Positions 43,912-52,459 of a stretch of 53,607 bases of DNA are shown here, one piece after another. Numbering within the stretch: position 1 is the stretch's first letter; every line of letters starts with the position of its first letter. The stretch lies in the NCBI GenBank assembly GCA_041653835.1, contig JBAZEP010000009.1:1-53607 (forward strand), read 5' to 3'. A program made the translations under genes and the position numbers. Under the pieces are notes generated by a model. It saw only the letters and a list, made by a program, of their open reading frames with translations. It was not told the DNA's origin and ran no database searches. The stretch is from UBA10183 sp041653835. Lineage in GTDB: Bacteria; Omnitrophota; Gorgyraeia; Gorgyraeales; Gorgyraeaceae.

Positions 43912-45416
43912 GAAAAAATATTTTACTGGCGCTTATCTGCGCCGCCGGTTTTTTACTGAGGCTGCATTGCTTAAGCAGTATGGATATTTGGCAGGATGAG
44001 ATATATACCGCGCTCAGGATGGGCAAGTCTTTCCAATATCTTATCAGGCACATAGAAGGATTCCCCCCGTTTTATTATCTAACGCTGAAATTATGGACAG
44101 GGGTGTTCGGGACCGGCGCCCTGGCTTTGCGCTTTCCTTCTGCTGTTTTTTCGGCTTTATCGGTATTTTTTATTTTTAAGATGGCAAGAGAGTTGTACGA
44201 TGAAAGGACGGCTCTCTTTTCCGCGGCATTCCTGGCAGTTTCTCCCTACAGCATATACTATGCCCAGGAAGCCAAGATGTACTCTCTTTTATGGCTTTTT
44301 GGCCTGGTATCTTTTTTATATCTGTACAGGTTCATGCAGAACGGCAGGATGCGGGATCTGGCAGTTTACGTGATGTCAGCCCTTTGCATGATATATACCA
44401 TGTATGCAGGTTTTATCTTGCTGGCCGTGCATAATATTTTTTTCTTTTATTTTTGCAAAAAGAAAAATATCAGGGCATGGCTTATATGCCAGGCAGTCAT
44501 TTTTCTGTTCTATCTGCCGTGGTACCCCATGCTCCTGCATCATATAGAAGAGTCAGGGAAACATCTATTCTGGATCACCAGGACAGGGGATATTGATAAT
44601 GGAGCGCGCAATATCCTTCCTTATGTCAGCGGGCTCCAGTTTTATGCCGATTATTGGATAAACAGAATAACTTTTTTTATTTATATATTTTTAGCCGCGT
44701 CCGCGGTTGTAGCATGGAAAAATATAAAAGGCGGCGTAAACATGATTGTTTTCAAAAAACAGGAAGCTTTATTATTGCTATGGATATGTTTTCCTGTTCT
44801 TGTATTCTTTTTAATAGACAGTTGTTTGACGCCGATATTTATAATACCAAGATACATAGGATTTATACATATGCCCTTCATCATTTTATTAAGCAAAGGG
44901 ATAAGCGGATATAATTGCGGCATATCCAGGATCAAGCTGAGTTTTGCCATCTTCCTTGTTTTATTGTCAATAAATGTCTCGAATAATCTTTTCCCGTATT
45001 ACAGGTATAATTTTGAAACAGGGAGGGATAATTTTGTCAAATGTTTTGAATGGCTGGAGAAGAACGCGGATGAAAACGCCCCGGTGATAAATATCAACAT
45101 GCCTCCGCGCATAGTGGAATATTTCGACCGCAAAAATAGGATCAAGCCAAAGGTATATTTATCGGAAATAAAGGGCAGGGGCCATGAATCCGTTTTCTTT
45201 CTTTTTTATTATTCTGATAAAAAAGAAGCGGAAGACAGCCTTGCACGCCTCGAAAAAAGGCTTAACATGTCTTTGAGCGCTGTCTTTTATTCTTCCAGGG
45301 AGATGGACAGTTATGCCGGCGGGGCGGCATGGCTGAAAAAGCCGGAGCCGGTAAAAAACGGCCGGGATCAAGATCAACGCGTTTTTCATTCAGACAGAGA
45401 TCTTATTTATAAATAG
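43908..45416 (+). CDS. GT-C fold membrane glycosyltransferase (PMT_2-like)
   Basis: A 502-residue polytopic membrane protein with the best-preserved GT39/PMT_2 features in the window: LRLHCLSSMDIWQDEIYT with the catalytic DE in the first loop, FPPFYYLTLKLW, ALRFPSAVFSAL, and FLAVSPYSIYYAQEAKMYSL. About ten helices are followed by a soluble extracytoplasmic tail. It probably transfers a sugar from polyprenyl phosphate. It overlaps the methyltransferase gene by four bases. Its 3' end overlaps the convergent GT2 gene on the - strand by 27 bases, so both C-termini are encoded in the same stretch. Confidence 0.88.
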   Translation: MRKNILLALICAAGFLLRLHCLSSMDIWQDEIYTALRMGKSFQYLIRHIEGFPPFYYLTLKLWTGVFGTGALALRFPSAVFSALSVFFIFKMARELYDERTALFSAAFLAVSPYSIYYAQEAKMYSLLWLFGLVSFLYLYRFMQNGRMRDLAVYVMSALCMIYTMYAGFILLAVHNIFFFYFCKKKNIRAWLICQAVIFLFYLPWYPMLLHHIEESGKHLFWITRTGDIDNGARNILPYVSGLQFYADYWINRITFFIYIFLAASAVVAWKNIKGGVNMIVFKKQEALLLLWICFPVLVFFLIDSCLTPIFIIPRYIGFIHMPFIILLSKGISGYNCGISRIKLSFAIFLVLLSINVSNNLFPYYRYNFETGRDNFVKCFEWLEKNADENAPVININMPPRIVEYFDRKNRIKPKVYLSEIKGRGHESVFFLFYYSDKKEAEDSLARLEKRLNMSLSAVFYSSREMDSYAGGAAWLKKPEPVKNGRDQDQRVFHSDRDLIYK

Positions 45417-46286
45417 GGTATATTTATGAATAAAACCAGCTATTATCCTGGGGGTCAATAATCCCGATTTGCTCAATATGTAACCGGTAAAGTAGGAAAA
45501 CGTGAATAATAATAATCCTGCGCCTGTGGGGAAATATCTGAATATGAATTTTAAGGTGATGAGCACGTATTTTAATTTTCCGGTGAAAGACAGCTTACAC
45601 GCTATATCCATAGCGTTGGAACAGCCGTATATGAAATTTTTAAGCATAAGAATACTTATGGAATCTATATCATTTCTTTTTATGGTTATATTATCCTGGA
45701 AGCCTATATTATAGCCCTTGATCATGCATCTTATCACAAGATACATGTCTTCACTGTTCGAGTTATTTAAAAACAGCCCCTCTTTTTCAAAAATTTCCTT
45801 TTTTATAGTGAGATTATTCGCTCCCGCGGTCAACATGGAAGGGTTTTTTTCTTTAATCGCTTTTTTTATTCTTTCAGAGATGAGCAGGCTGTGTATCTCC
45901 AGGAGCCTGATGCGGCGGCCTGGGGAATACCAGCCTATGACAATATCGTAGCCATTCTTTTTGATGGAGAAGTATATGTTGCCGAGCCAGTCATGCGGCA
46001 CCTGCGTATCGGCGTCGGTAAAAACCATAACAGAACCCCTCGAGTTCAGTATCCCGGTATTTCTGGCAACATAGGCGTTCTGGATCTTTTCATGGACTAA
46101 TTTTATGGAAGGGTATTTTTTTACTATAGATGCGGAATTGTCGGTTGAATTATTATTTACGCAAATGATCTCGTAGTCATCTCTGGGAAAATCCTGCCGT
46201 AATATGGAATCTAAGCAGTCTTCGATGCACGCCTCTTTGTTGTAAAACGGGATGATCACGCTGAAGTAAGGCGGCCTATTCGTCAT
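45390..46286 (-). CDS. GT2 family glycosyltransferase
   Basis: A 298-residue protein with FSVIIPFYNKEACIEDCL, ICVNNNSTDNSASIV, ARNTGILNSRG and the metal site MVFTDADTQVPHDWL, followed by GANNLTIKKEIFEKEG and NSEDMYLVIRC. Two hydrophobic helices lie near the C-terminus. The HExxNxYxARNTGI pattern is common in glycan-cluster GT2 enzymes. It is one of only two genes on the - strand; its start overlaps the end of the upstream ligase-like gene by 11 bases, so the pair forms a two-gene operon. Its 3' end runs 27 bases into the convergent gene. Confidence 0.87.
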   Translation of the reverse strand: MTNRPPYFSVIIPFYNKEACIEDCLDSILRQDFPRDDYEIICVNNNSTDNSASIVKKYPSIKLVHEKIQNAYVARNTGILNSRGSVMVFTDADTQVPHDWLGNIYFSIKKNGYDIVIGWYSPGRRIRLLEIHSLLISERIKKAIKEKNPSMLTAGANNLTIKKEIFEKEGLFLNNSNSEDMYLVIRCMIKGYNIGFQDNITIKRNDIDSISILMLKNFIYGCSNAMDIACKLSFTGKLKYVLITLKFIFRYFPTGAGLLLFTFSYFTGYILSKSGLLTPRIIAGFIHKYTLFINKISV

Positions 46287-47478
46287 CGGCCGTCAATCCC
46301 AGCAATACCCACCAGAACAATCCGGTTTCAGGGATAAAATAGGTCAGGTCCAGAAGATTATGCAGTATAAAGGCCAGTCCAGCCAGGAAAAGATATTTAG
46401 ACCTGGCTAAAGATCTTTTCGTGAAAGTAATGATCAAAAGGCAAATGGCGGCCAGGCTTACCACGCCTGTTTCCAGCCATGTCTGGAGTAATATATTATG
46501 CGAGTACCGGGAATCTATGCTCCAGCCGGACTTGTATTTAAGAAAAACCTCCTGAAAATTTCCCGGACCTATGCCTATTAACGGATGGTCTTTTATGGCG
46601 GCTATGGTAATGCGCCAGTAGTTCAGGCGCTGTATTGCGGGGTTGTGCGGGTTGTCCAGGTTCATGAGGCGGCCCCACTTGCTTGACAGGATAAAAGCGA
46701 TGCCCGCGCACGCCGCTATTAAGCAGAATATTATTATAGATCTTCGCTTTTTAATATCACCCCGGAAAAGAAAGAGCATTACCGCGAGCGAAATGATCAG
46801 ACTAAGGTACGCGCCCAAGGATTTGGTCAGCATGACTGCAATAACTATAACGGCAAGCTGGAACAGAGTTGATCCGGGATTTGATATCCGTCCGGCGTAA
46901 CACGCCAGAAAAAAAAGCGTGATCAAATATCCTGCGAAGATGTTAGGCGATGGGAAGGTGCCTATGGCGCGTTTTTGCATAAGGATATCCCTGGCGTAAG
47001 GGGAGTTCGAGAGGAAATCGCTGTTGGTTCTTTTAAGGAAGTCCAGGGTATGCTGGTAACCCCAGAAATATTGATATATCGAATAGATACTTATTATAGC
47101 CGCGGCAATAACCATGGTTTTCACCAGGATATCTTTCTTCGGGCCTTTAAGCCGCGACACGATGAAGAATACGGAAACACAGCTTATGAATCTTAGGACC
47201 TCCTTGAGTGAATTATGTATATTGATGGAAAATATGGTAGAAAGCGCGTAGCTTAATAAGAGCAGGCCGATGGCCATGCCATAAGGGCCCATCGTAACCG
47301 GGACATGAGGCCGGCGCCCGGATAATAAAAGCAGGCCTCCCAGGATTATCATCGAGGCCTCATAATAAAACTCCAGGATAGGGTAAGATAGCCCGGAAAA
47401 AAACGGACGGATGAAAATAAGGGATAAAAATGTGATAAAAATAATCACTGATTGAGATTTAGATTCAGGGGTTTTCAT
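46276..47478 (-). CDS. O-antigen ligase/polymerase-like membrane protein
   Basis: A 400-residue protein with about ten to twelve hydrophobic helices and a large loop with DHPLIGIGPGNFQEVFLKY and YSHNILLQTWLETG, a good match to the Wzy_C signature, in which the HN pair is conserved in WaaL-type ligases. It likely joins or polymerises undecaprenyl-linked glycan in the periplasm. ATG 47478 is chosen; the longer frame to 47493 would start with TTG and reach into the divergent region. It is first of a two-gene - strand operon. The motif is closer to textbook ligases than in the homologue at 39378. Confidence 0.87.
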   Translation of the reverse strand: MKTPESKSQSVIIFITFLSLIFIRPFFSGLSYPILEFYYEASMIILGGLLLLSGRRPHVPVTMGPYGMAIGLLLLSYALSTIFSINIHNSLKEVLRFISCVSVFFIVSRLKGPKKDILVKTMVIAAAIISIYSIYQYFWGYQHTLDFLKRTNSDFLSNSPYARDILMQKRAIGTFPSPNIFAGYLITLFFLACYAGRISNPGSTLFQLAVIVIAVMLTKSLGAYLSLIISLAVMLFLFRGDIKKRRSIIIFCLIAACAGIAFILSSKWGRLMNLDNPHNPAIQRLNYWRITIAAIKDHPLIGIGPGNFQEVFLKYKSGWSIDSRYSHNILLQTWLETGVVSLAAICLLIITFTKRSLARSKYLFLAGLAFILHNLLDLTYFIPETGLFWWVLLGLTADDE

Positions 47479-47486
47479 GTTATAAT

Positions 47487-47549
47487 ATGCCAAAAATCAT
47501 AATATCAGTGATCGCGGCAAATTACAACAGGAAAAGGTGTTTTTATCCG
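47487..47549 (+). pseudogene. Possible remnant of a GT2 gene 5' end
   Basis: Between the divergent genes, the in-frame stretch from ATG 47487 encodes IIISVIAANYNRKR, which looks like the first strand of a GT2 domain rather than the start of a GT-C protein. The DNA GCAAATTACAACAG here is identical to bases in the 5' end of the GT2 gene at 51559 (encoding SVVIANYNSK). This suggests a leftover GT2 5' end fused in frame to the following GT-C gene, perhaps from the rearrangement that inverted 45390-47478. It could instead be coincidence or the true N-terminus of the next protein. Confidence 0.4.
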
Positions 47550-49238
47550 ATGTTAAATTTTAATCTGAAAGACTTAATCTCATCAAGGGTATTTTATCTA
47601 TTGCTGATCATGGCGGCGGCTTTATGGCTGCGTTTGTGCTGCCTGGAGCTGGTACCGTTAAATCTTGATGAACACTGCGATACAATGCTGGGTATAGAAG
47701 CCCTGAATTCAGGAAAGGCCGAGAAATTTTTAGGTATTCCCGTGACCGTTAATAATGGGAAAATACCATTTTTGTTCAACTCCTTTTCTTTGGTCATATC
47801 CTATTTCAGCCATAACCCTATTTTAATTGTCAGGATACCGGCCGTATTATTCGGCATACTTACAGTCTATCTGACCTATCTATTGGGAGCGAGGTTATAC
47901 AATAACAGGACAGGTATTTTATCCGCCTTATTTTTAGCTTTTCTGCCCTGGCATATCATAATGAGCAGAGTCGGCCAGAAGACCGTCCTTGTCCCATTCG
48001 CGGGCATCCTTATTTTCTATTTCCTGTATGCCGGGATTATAAAGAAAAAGAAGGCGTTATTTTTGTTGTCTTTCGCGGCGCTCGGGCTGGGCTCATTATA
48101 TACATACCCTTCAGCCTTCGTGTTTATACCCGTATTTATCGCGGTTTTCTTCATATTGAAAGCTGGGAAAGAATGGCCGGGACGGAATTTTATTTTTGTT
48201 GGGATTTTATTGTTCATGGTTTGGGTGCTCCCGTATGTCGTCCTCAGCCCGAAAGCAGATTTTTTTAAAGCTCAGTGCTATCACTCTATTTTCGCGAATA
48301 ATAATTTTCATAACGGGGTTGGGTTTTACCATGATGTTTTTAGGAATTTTGCGGCTAATATCAAAGAAGCTTTTCATCTGTTGTTTGACAGCCGCTCTCC
48401 CGAGGGGTTATTTGCCCCGAGCATGGCTTGCCCGCTGTTATTATCAAAATATTTTTTATGGCTGCTTATATTTTCATCGGCTTACGCGTGCTATAAGCAT
48501 AAGAAAAGCGATTTTGTCATGCTGGCATGGATGCTTTTGAGCTTTATCCTTGTAACATTGTTTGTAAAGGATGGTATGTGCGCGAGGTACCTGTTCGTTA
48601 TTTTGCCCGTCCCGATCGTGCTTACGGCGAGGTTTTTAACGGATATGTGCGGGTATTCTGGGAATTTCAGGAACATAATTTTAAAGAGCGCGATAATAAC
48701 CATTTCTTTAGCCGTTTCTTTGTCGATAATTTTTTACTCAATAAAAATATCCGCGTGGTATTTTAAAAAAGCTCCCGGGAACAGGGAGGAGTGGATAATA
48801 AACAGTTTTGGCTCAAAAGAAGCGGCGCGGTATTTATTCGAAGATAATGCCACGGCTGATTATAAAGTTTTTACCGATTTCAGGATGACAGTTTTGCCTT
48901 ACCTGGATTATTATATAAAATTATCCTGGGAAAAACGCGGCATATTCGGTAACCCTTACGCGCATTTTAAGACAATGGACGGCCCCAGGAATATCACAAA
49001 GGATTCCATGTGGGACATAGAAAAGAAAAATCTGGAAGAGGGTAATACGATATACTATATTTTATGGAGCCCGGACGCAACCCGGCACATAAAGGACGGG
49101 TGGGGCATAGAGTTCAGCAAATTTTTTAATATATTTAAAGAATTGCACCCGCATGAAAAGGCCGTGAAAAAAATCTATTATCCCGACGGTACGACAGCCA
49201 TGGAAATATTCAAGGTATCTCCCGGCAAAGAGTCGTAA
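47550..49238 (+). CDS. GT-C fold membrane glycosyltransferase (PMT_2-like)
   Basis: A polytopic membrane protein of 562 residues from ATG 47550. It has a first helix (FYLLLIMAAALWLRL), the acidic catalytic motif NLDEHCDTMLG in the first loop, VRIPAVLFGILTVYLTYLLG, AFLPWHIIMSRVGQ and a soluble tail. ATG 47550 is preferred over ATG 47487: the extra 21 residues of the longer frame look like a GT2 start and are hydrophilic, and AGGAAAAGG lies upstream of 47550, though at long spacing. It likely uses a lipid-phosphate sugar. The first gene after the strand switch, it may carry its own promoter in the divergent region (a TATAAT occurs at 47481), but no good -35 was seen. Confidence 0.83.
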   Translation: MLNFNLKDLISSRVFYLLLIMAAALWLRLCCLELVPLNLDEHCDTMLGIEALNSGKAEKFLGIPVTVNNGKIPFLFNSFSLVISYFSHNPILIVRIPAVLFGILTVYLTYLLGARLYNNRTGILSALFLAFLPWHIIMSRVGQKTVLVPFAGILIFYFLYAGIIKKKKALFLLSFAALGLGSLYTYPSAFVFIPVFIAVFFILKAGKEWPGRNFIFVGILLFMVWVLPYVVLSPKADFFKAQCYHSIFANNNFHNGVGFYHDVFRNFAANIKEAFHLLFDSRSPEGLFAPSMACPLLLSKYFLWLLIFSSAYACYKHKKSDFVMLAWMLLSFILVTLFVKDGMCARYLFVILPVPIVLTARFLTDMCGYSGNFRNIILKSAIITISLAVSLSIIFYSIKISAWYFKKAPGNREEWIINSFGSKEAARYLFEDNATADYKVFTDFRMTVLPYLDYYIKLSWEKRGIFGNPYAHFKTMDGPRNITKDSMWDIEKKNLEEGNTIYYILWSPDATRHIKDGWGIEFSKFFNIFKELHPHEKAVKKIYYPDGTTAMEIFKVSPGKES

Positions 49239-49265
49239 TTTGCAGACAATGTGAGCGGATATATA

Positions 49266-50819
49266 ATGAAAAGAATTAATCTAAAAATTGTTTCAGGCGC
49301 TTTTATTATCATAGTTTTTTCTTTTTTATTTATTTTTTTATTCTCGGAACATGTCCCTTTTAACATGGATGAGTTTACGCAATACCAGGCGCTGAGTTAC
49401 CATTGCTATCCCCTTAATAAACTTAATATATTCCGGGAAGGTTTCCGGGGGGCGGATCTGGCCCCGTTCCCCGGTTTATACCTGCCGCTCAGGGTTTACC
49501 CGTACGTAGGCAGTCCGCTGTCCCTGGTATATTACCCTTTATTTAAATTATGGCCGTCCCCTTATTCCGCGAGGTTTCTTGGATTAATGGCGCTGGCACT
49601 GCAGGCATTTCTTCTTCACAGGCTTTTTAAAACGCCCCTGTCAGCCTCATTTATATTACTGGTTTCCTTTATGCCTTACGCGTTCCAGCACATAGTTGAT
49701 TTTGGGACGAATATATTCCAGACGACATCCGTATTCCTTATATGCTGCCTGGCGCGGGAGTGGATGCGTTCCTTGCGGGATAATAGGCCGCGCGCGTGGC
49801 TGTACCCGTTTTTTATAGGATTGACTGTATTTTTCGGGATATGGATAAAGCTTAGTTTTTTTGCCCTTATCCCCGGAGTCCTTGCCTTGATTTTTTATTC
49901 TATTTTCGAAAAAAATGAAGTATCCGGGTCTTCAATTTTTCCGGATCGCAGGAAGCTTATCCTGCATTTCGCGATATTATTTGTATCGGCTGCGGCGTTT
50001 ACTTTTATGCTTTTAAATTCCGTGGACAGGGGAGGCCAGACATATTACCAATCCGTGTGCCGTTACGCGCACTACATGACCGCGGACCCGAAGGGGCTCC
50101 TTAGGTACCTTTTTAATCCCCTGTTAAGCGCCGACCGTATATTTATTATTGAAAAAGGGACAGGCATGGCCGGCGGCCTTCTTTTTATCGCGGCGCTCGT
50201 ATTCATGCTTTTATCGGGTATCAGGCAGTTATACTTAAAAAGGATCAGGTTTAACTATGTTATACTGAATATATTTTTATTTTTCCTTACTTTTTTTCTT
50301 GTGAGCATGCATTCGAGATCCTGGGCAATGCATAATGTCATAGTTGCTTTTCCTTTCCTTATATTGGCCATGTTCTATATATACTCAAAGGCGGCTAAGA
50401 GCATGACGCTCCTTATACTGCTATTTTTATTTGTTATGCTGAATTTAAGTTTTTACTATGAGCTATCGAAACTGCATTATAAAGAAGATGCCCATCCGTC
50501 ACTGCGAAAGATAAACAAATTGCTGAATGATAACTATGCGGACCGGCATGTATTCGTTGTTATCGATTGGGGTATGTATTACATGCAGGCATTATACGGG
50601 AACAAAAACCAGTGCGTCCTGTATCTTGAACCATTAAACGAGGAGAAGCAGATTAAGGAAGTGAAGAGGATATCGGCGGATTTAAACAGAAAAACCCTGT
50701 TCATAGGGAGAATCGATTCGGTATCAGACCTGTCTTTGATCAACCAGAATTTTTCAGGTCTTACCGAACTCCGCACGGATTTTAATACGGGAAAGTGGAG
50801 GGTATGGTATGAAAAATAG
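49266..50819 (+). CDS. GT-C-like membrane glycosyltransferase
   Basis: A 517-residue polytopic membrane protein with an N-terminal helix (residues 6-25), then FNMDEFTQYQAL, the acidic motif position of GT-C enzymes, about ten helices, and a soluble tail with VFVVIDWGMYYMQALYGNK, a segment also recognisable in the tail of the 8585 protein (PVIMDWGIYHNLIFLSGG). ATG 49266 is chosen because GAGCGGA precedes it; GTG 49251 would add five residues. It is followed by a DPM1-like GT2 gene 22 bases later, the same order as 19820/21368, indicating a duplicated two-gene cassette. Confidence 0.82.
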   Translation: MKRINLKIVSGAFIIIVFSFLFIFLFSEHVPFNMDEFTQYQALSYHCYPLNKLNIFREGFRGADLAPFPGLYLPLRVYPYVGSPLSLVYYPLFKLWPSPYSARFLGLMALALQAFLLHRLFKTPLSASFILLVSFMPYAFQHIVDFGTNIFQTTSVFLICCLAREWMRSLRDNRPRAWLYPFFIGLTVFFGIWIKLSFFALIPGVLALIFYSIFEKNEVSGSSIFPDRRKLILHFAILFVSAAAFTFMLLNSVDRGGQTYYQSVCRYAHYMTADPKGLLRYLFNPLLSADRIFIIEKGTGMAGGLLFIAALVFMLLSGIRQLYLKRIRFNYVILNIFLFFLTFFLVSMHSRSWAMHNVIVAFPFLILAMFYIYSKAAKSMTLLILLFLFVMLNLSFYYELSKLHYKEDAHPSLRKINKLLNDNYADRHVFVVIDWGMYYMQALYGNKNQCVLYLEPLNEEKQIKEVKRISADLNRKTLFIGRIDSVSDLSLINQNFSGLTELRTDFNTGKWRVWYEK

Positions 50820-50841
50820 GCTATTGTCAGGATTATAATTT

Positions 50842-51549
50842 ATGGATATATCTATAATTATCCCTGTATATAACGAAGAAGGCAATATCGCCTTAATGTT
50901 TAAGAAAATAAAAGAGGCTTTTTTTATTTTTACGAAAAGCTATGAAATAATTTTTGTAAATGACGGCAGTTCAGATAACAGTTTAAGCGTATTAAAGGAT
51001 ATCAGCAACGGGGACAGTTCCGTAAGGGTCATATCTTTTGACAAAAATTACGGCCAGACAGCGGCCCTGGACGCGGGATTCAAGTACGCGAAAGGCGAGA
51101 TCGTTTTGACTATAGACGCAGATTTGCAATATGACCCTGAAGACCTGCTCAGGATCATCAAAGAACTGGAGGACGGCGGCGTTGACGCGGTTTTCGGGAG
51201 AAGGATAAACAGGACATCCGGTTTTATAAAAAAAATCAGTTCAATAACGGCGATTTTCATAAGAAATATTATATTGCGAGAGGATTATCAGGACTCTTCC
51301 ATGGCAGGATACAGGAAGAGATGCCTCAAGGGCCTGGTGTTATATAAAGAACTGCAGGTTTTTATACCCGCATTGTTAAGAATGGAGGGGTGTAGAATCA
51401 AGGAGATTGAAGTAAAAGAATACCCAAGGATGCGCGGGAATTCCAAGTTCGGCATAGCGAACCGGGTTTTTAACGGCATATGCGCCTTATTTGCGGTAAA
51501 ATGGATGAAAGATAATAAAGTAAGATATAATATCGTTGAAAAGGTATAA
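50842..51549 (+). CDS. GT2 glycosyltransferase, polyprenyl-phosphate sugar synthase (DPM1) type
   Basis: A 235-residue GT-A protein: SIIIPVYNEEGNIA, FVNDGSSDNS, TIDADLQYDPEDL, FGRRINRTSG and SMAGYRKRCLKG. It lacks C-terminal helices. It is a clear paralogue of the protein at 21368; the first codons are nearly identical at DNA level and both end with FxVKWMxxNxxxYN. It would make the lipid-linked sugar donor for the GT-C enzyme encoded just upstream (49266). Confidence 0.88.
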   Translation: MDISIIIPVYNEEGNIALMFKKIKEAFFIFTKSYEIIFVNDGSSDNSLSVLKDISNGDSSVRVISFDKNYGQTAALDAGFKYAKGEIVLTIDADLQYDPEDLLRIIKELEDGGVDAVFGRRINRTSGFIKKISSITAIFIRNIILREDYQDSSMAGYRKRCLKGLVLYKELQVFIPALLRMEGCRIKEIEVKEYPRMRGNSKFGIANRVFNGICALFAVKWMKDNKVRYNIVEKV

Positions 51550-51558
51550 TAGACTGTT

Positions 51559-52434
51559 ATGATATCGGTAGTTATCGCAAATTACAACAGTAAAGACCTG
51601 CTTAGGCAATGCCTGGGATCCCTGAGGCGGCAGAGTTTCAGGGACATAGAGGTTATAGTGGTAGATAACGCGTCGAAAGACGGCAGCGTTGAGATGCTGG
51701 AGTCTTTTTATCCCGAAGCCCGGCTGATAAAGAATACGACTAACCTGCTTTTTTGCAGGGCGCAGAACCAGGGAATAAATACTTCAAGGGGCAGTTTTAT
51801 ATTATGCCTGAACAGCGACGTCGTATTGGATAAGGATTATTTAAAAGAGGCGCTGCGCGCTGTAGCGAGCGAAGCTAATATAGGCATGATCAGCGGGAAG
51901 ATCATGAGGCCGGACGGGAAAATCATAGATTCCACGGGCTTATTCCTGGGCAGGAACAGGAAGGCCGTGGAAAGAGGATATGGAAAACCGGATAAAGGCC
52001 AATATGATGAACCCGGCTATGTCTTTGGGGTAACCGGCGCCTGCGCGTTCCTTAAAAAAGATATGCTGGAGGACATAAAAGATAAAAACGGTTATTTTGA
52101 CGAGGATTTCGGGATGTATTACGAGGACCTGGATATATGCTGGAGGGCGAATAAAAAAGGCTGGAAATGCTATTATAACCCAAAGGCAATGGCTTATCAT
52201 GTCAGGGGCGGCACCGCGGTGGGTCAAGGAGCCGGACGCGGCCCCAACGTTATTCATCTAAGCGGAGATCTGAGGGCTATGTATATTGCCAATAGATATA
52301 AGTGCATGAAAAAAAATGACACTGTTCCGGGTTTTTTGATAAATTTACCGTTCATTCTATGGTATAATACAAAATTATATATTTATTTTTTATTGTATAG
52401 ATCAAGATTATTAGATGCTATATGGCGTCTATAG
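51559..52434 (+). CDS. GT2 glycosyltransferase, WbbL/rhamnosyltransferase-like
   Basis: A 291-residue enzyme with ISVVIANYNSKDLLRQCL, VIVVDNASKDGS, FCRAQNQGINTSRG, LNSDVVLDKDYL and the acceptor-side FDEDFGMYYEDLDICWRANK motif, typical of GT2 enzymes that extend O-antigen or teichoic-linkage glycans. A hydrophobic C-terminal stretch (FILWYNTKLYIYFLLY) may associate with the membrane. It sits 9 bases downstream of the DPM1-like gene and 25 bases upstream of a further GT2 gene of the same subfamily. Confidence 0.88.
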   Translation: MISVVIANYNSKDLLRQCLGSLRRQSFRDIEVIVVDNASKDGSVEMLESFYPEARLIKNTTNLLFCRAQNQGINTSRGSFILCLNSDVVLDKDYLKEALRAVASEANIGMISGKIMRPDGKIIDSTGLFLGRNRKAVERGYGKPDKGQYDEPGYVFGVTGACAFLKKDMLEDIKDKNGYFDEDFGMYYEDLDICWRANKKGWKCYYNPKAMAYHVRGGTAVGQGAGRGPNVIHLSGDLRAMYIANRYKCMKKNDTVPGFLINLPFILWYNTKLYIYFLLYRSRLLDAIWRL

Positions 52435-52459
52435 AAGCTAAATATACCGGGGGTGCTGA

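Noticed and set aside
47452..47486. A sigma-70 promoter with TATAAT at 47481
   Set aside because: The nearest -35-like TTGAGA at 47452 is 23 bases away, too far for a confident promoter.
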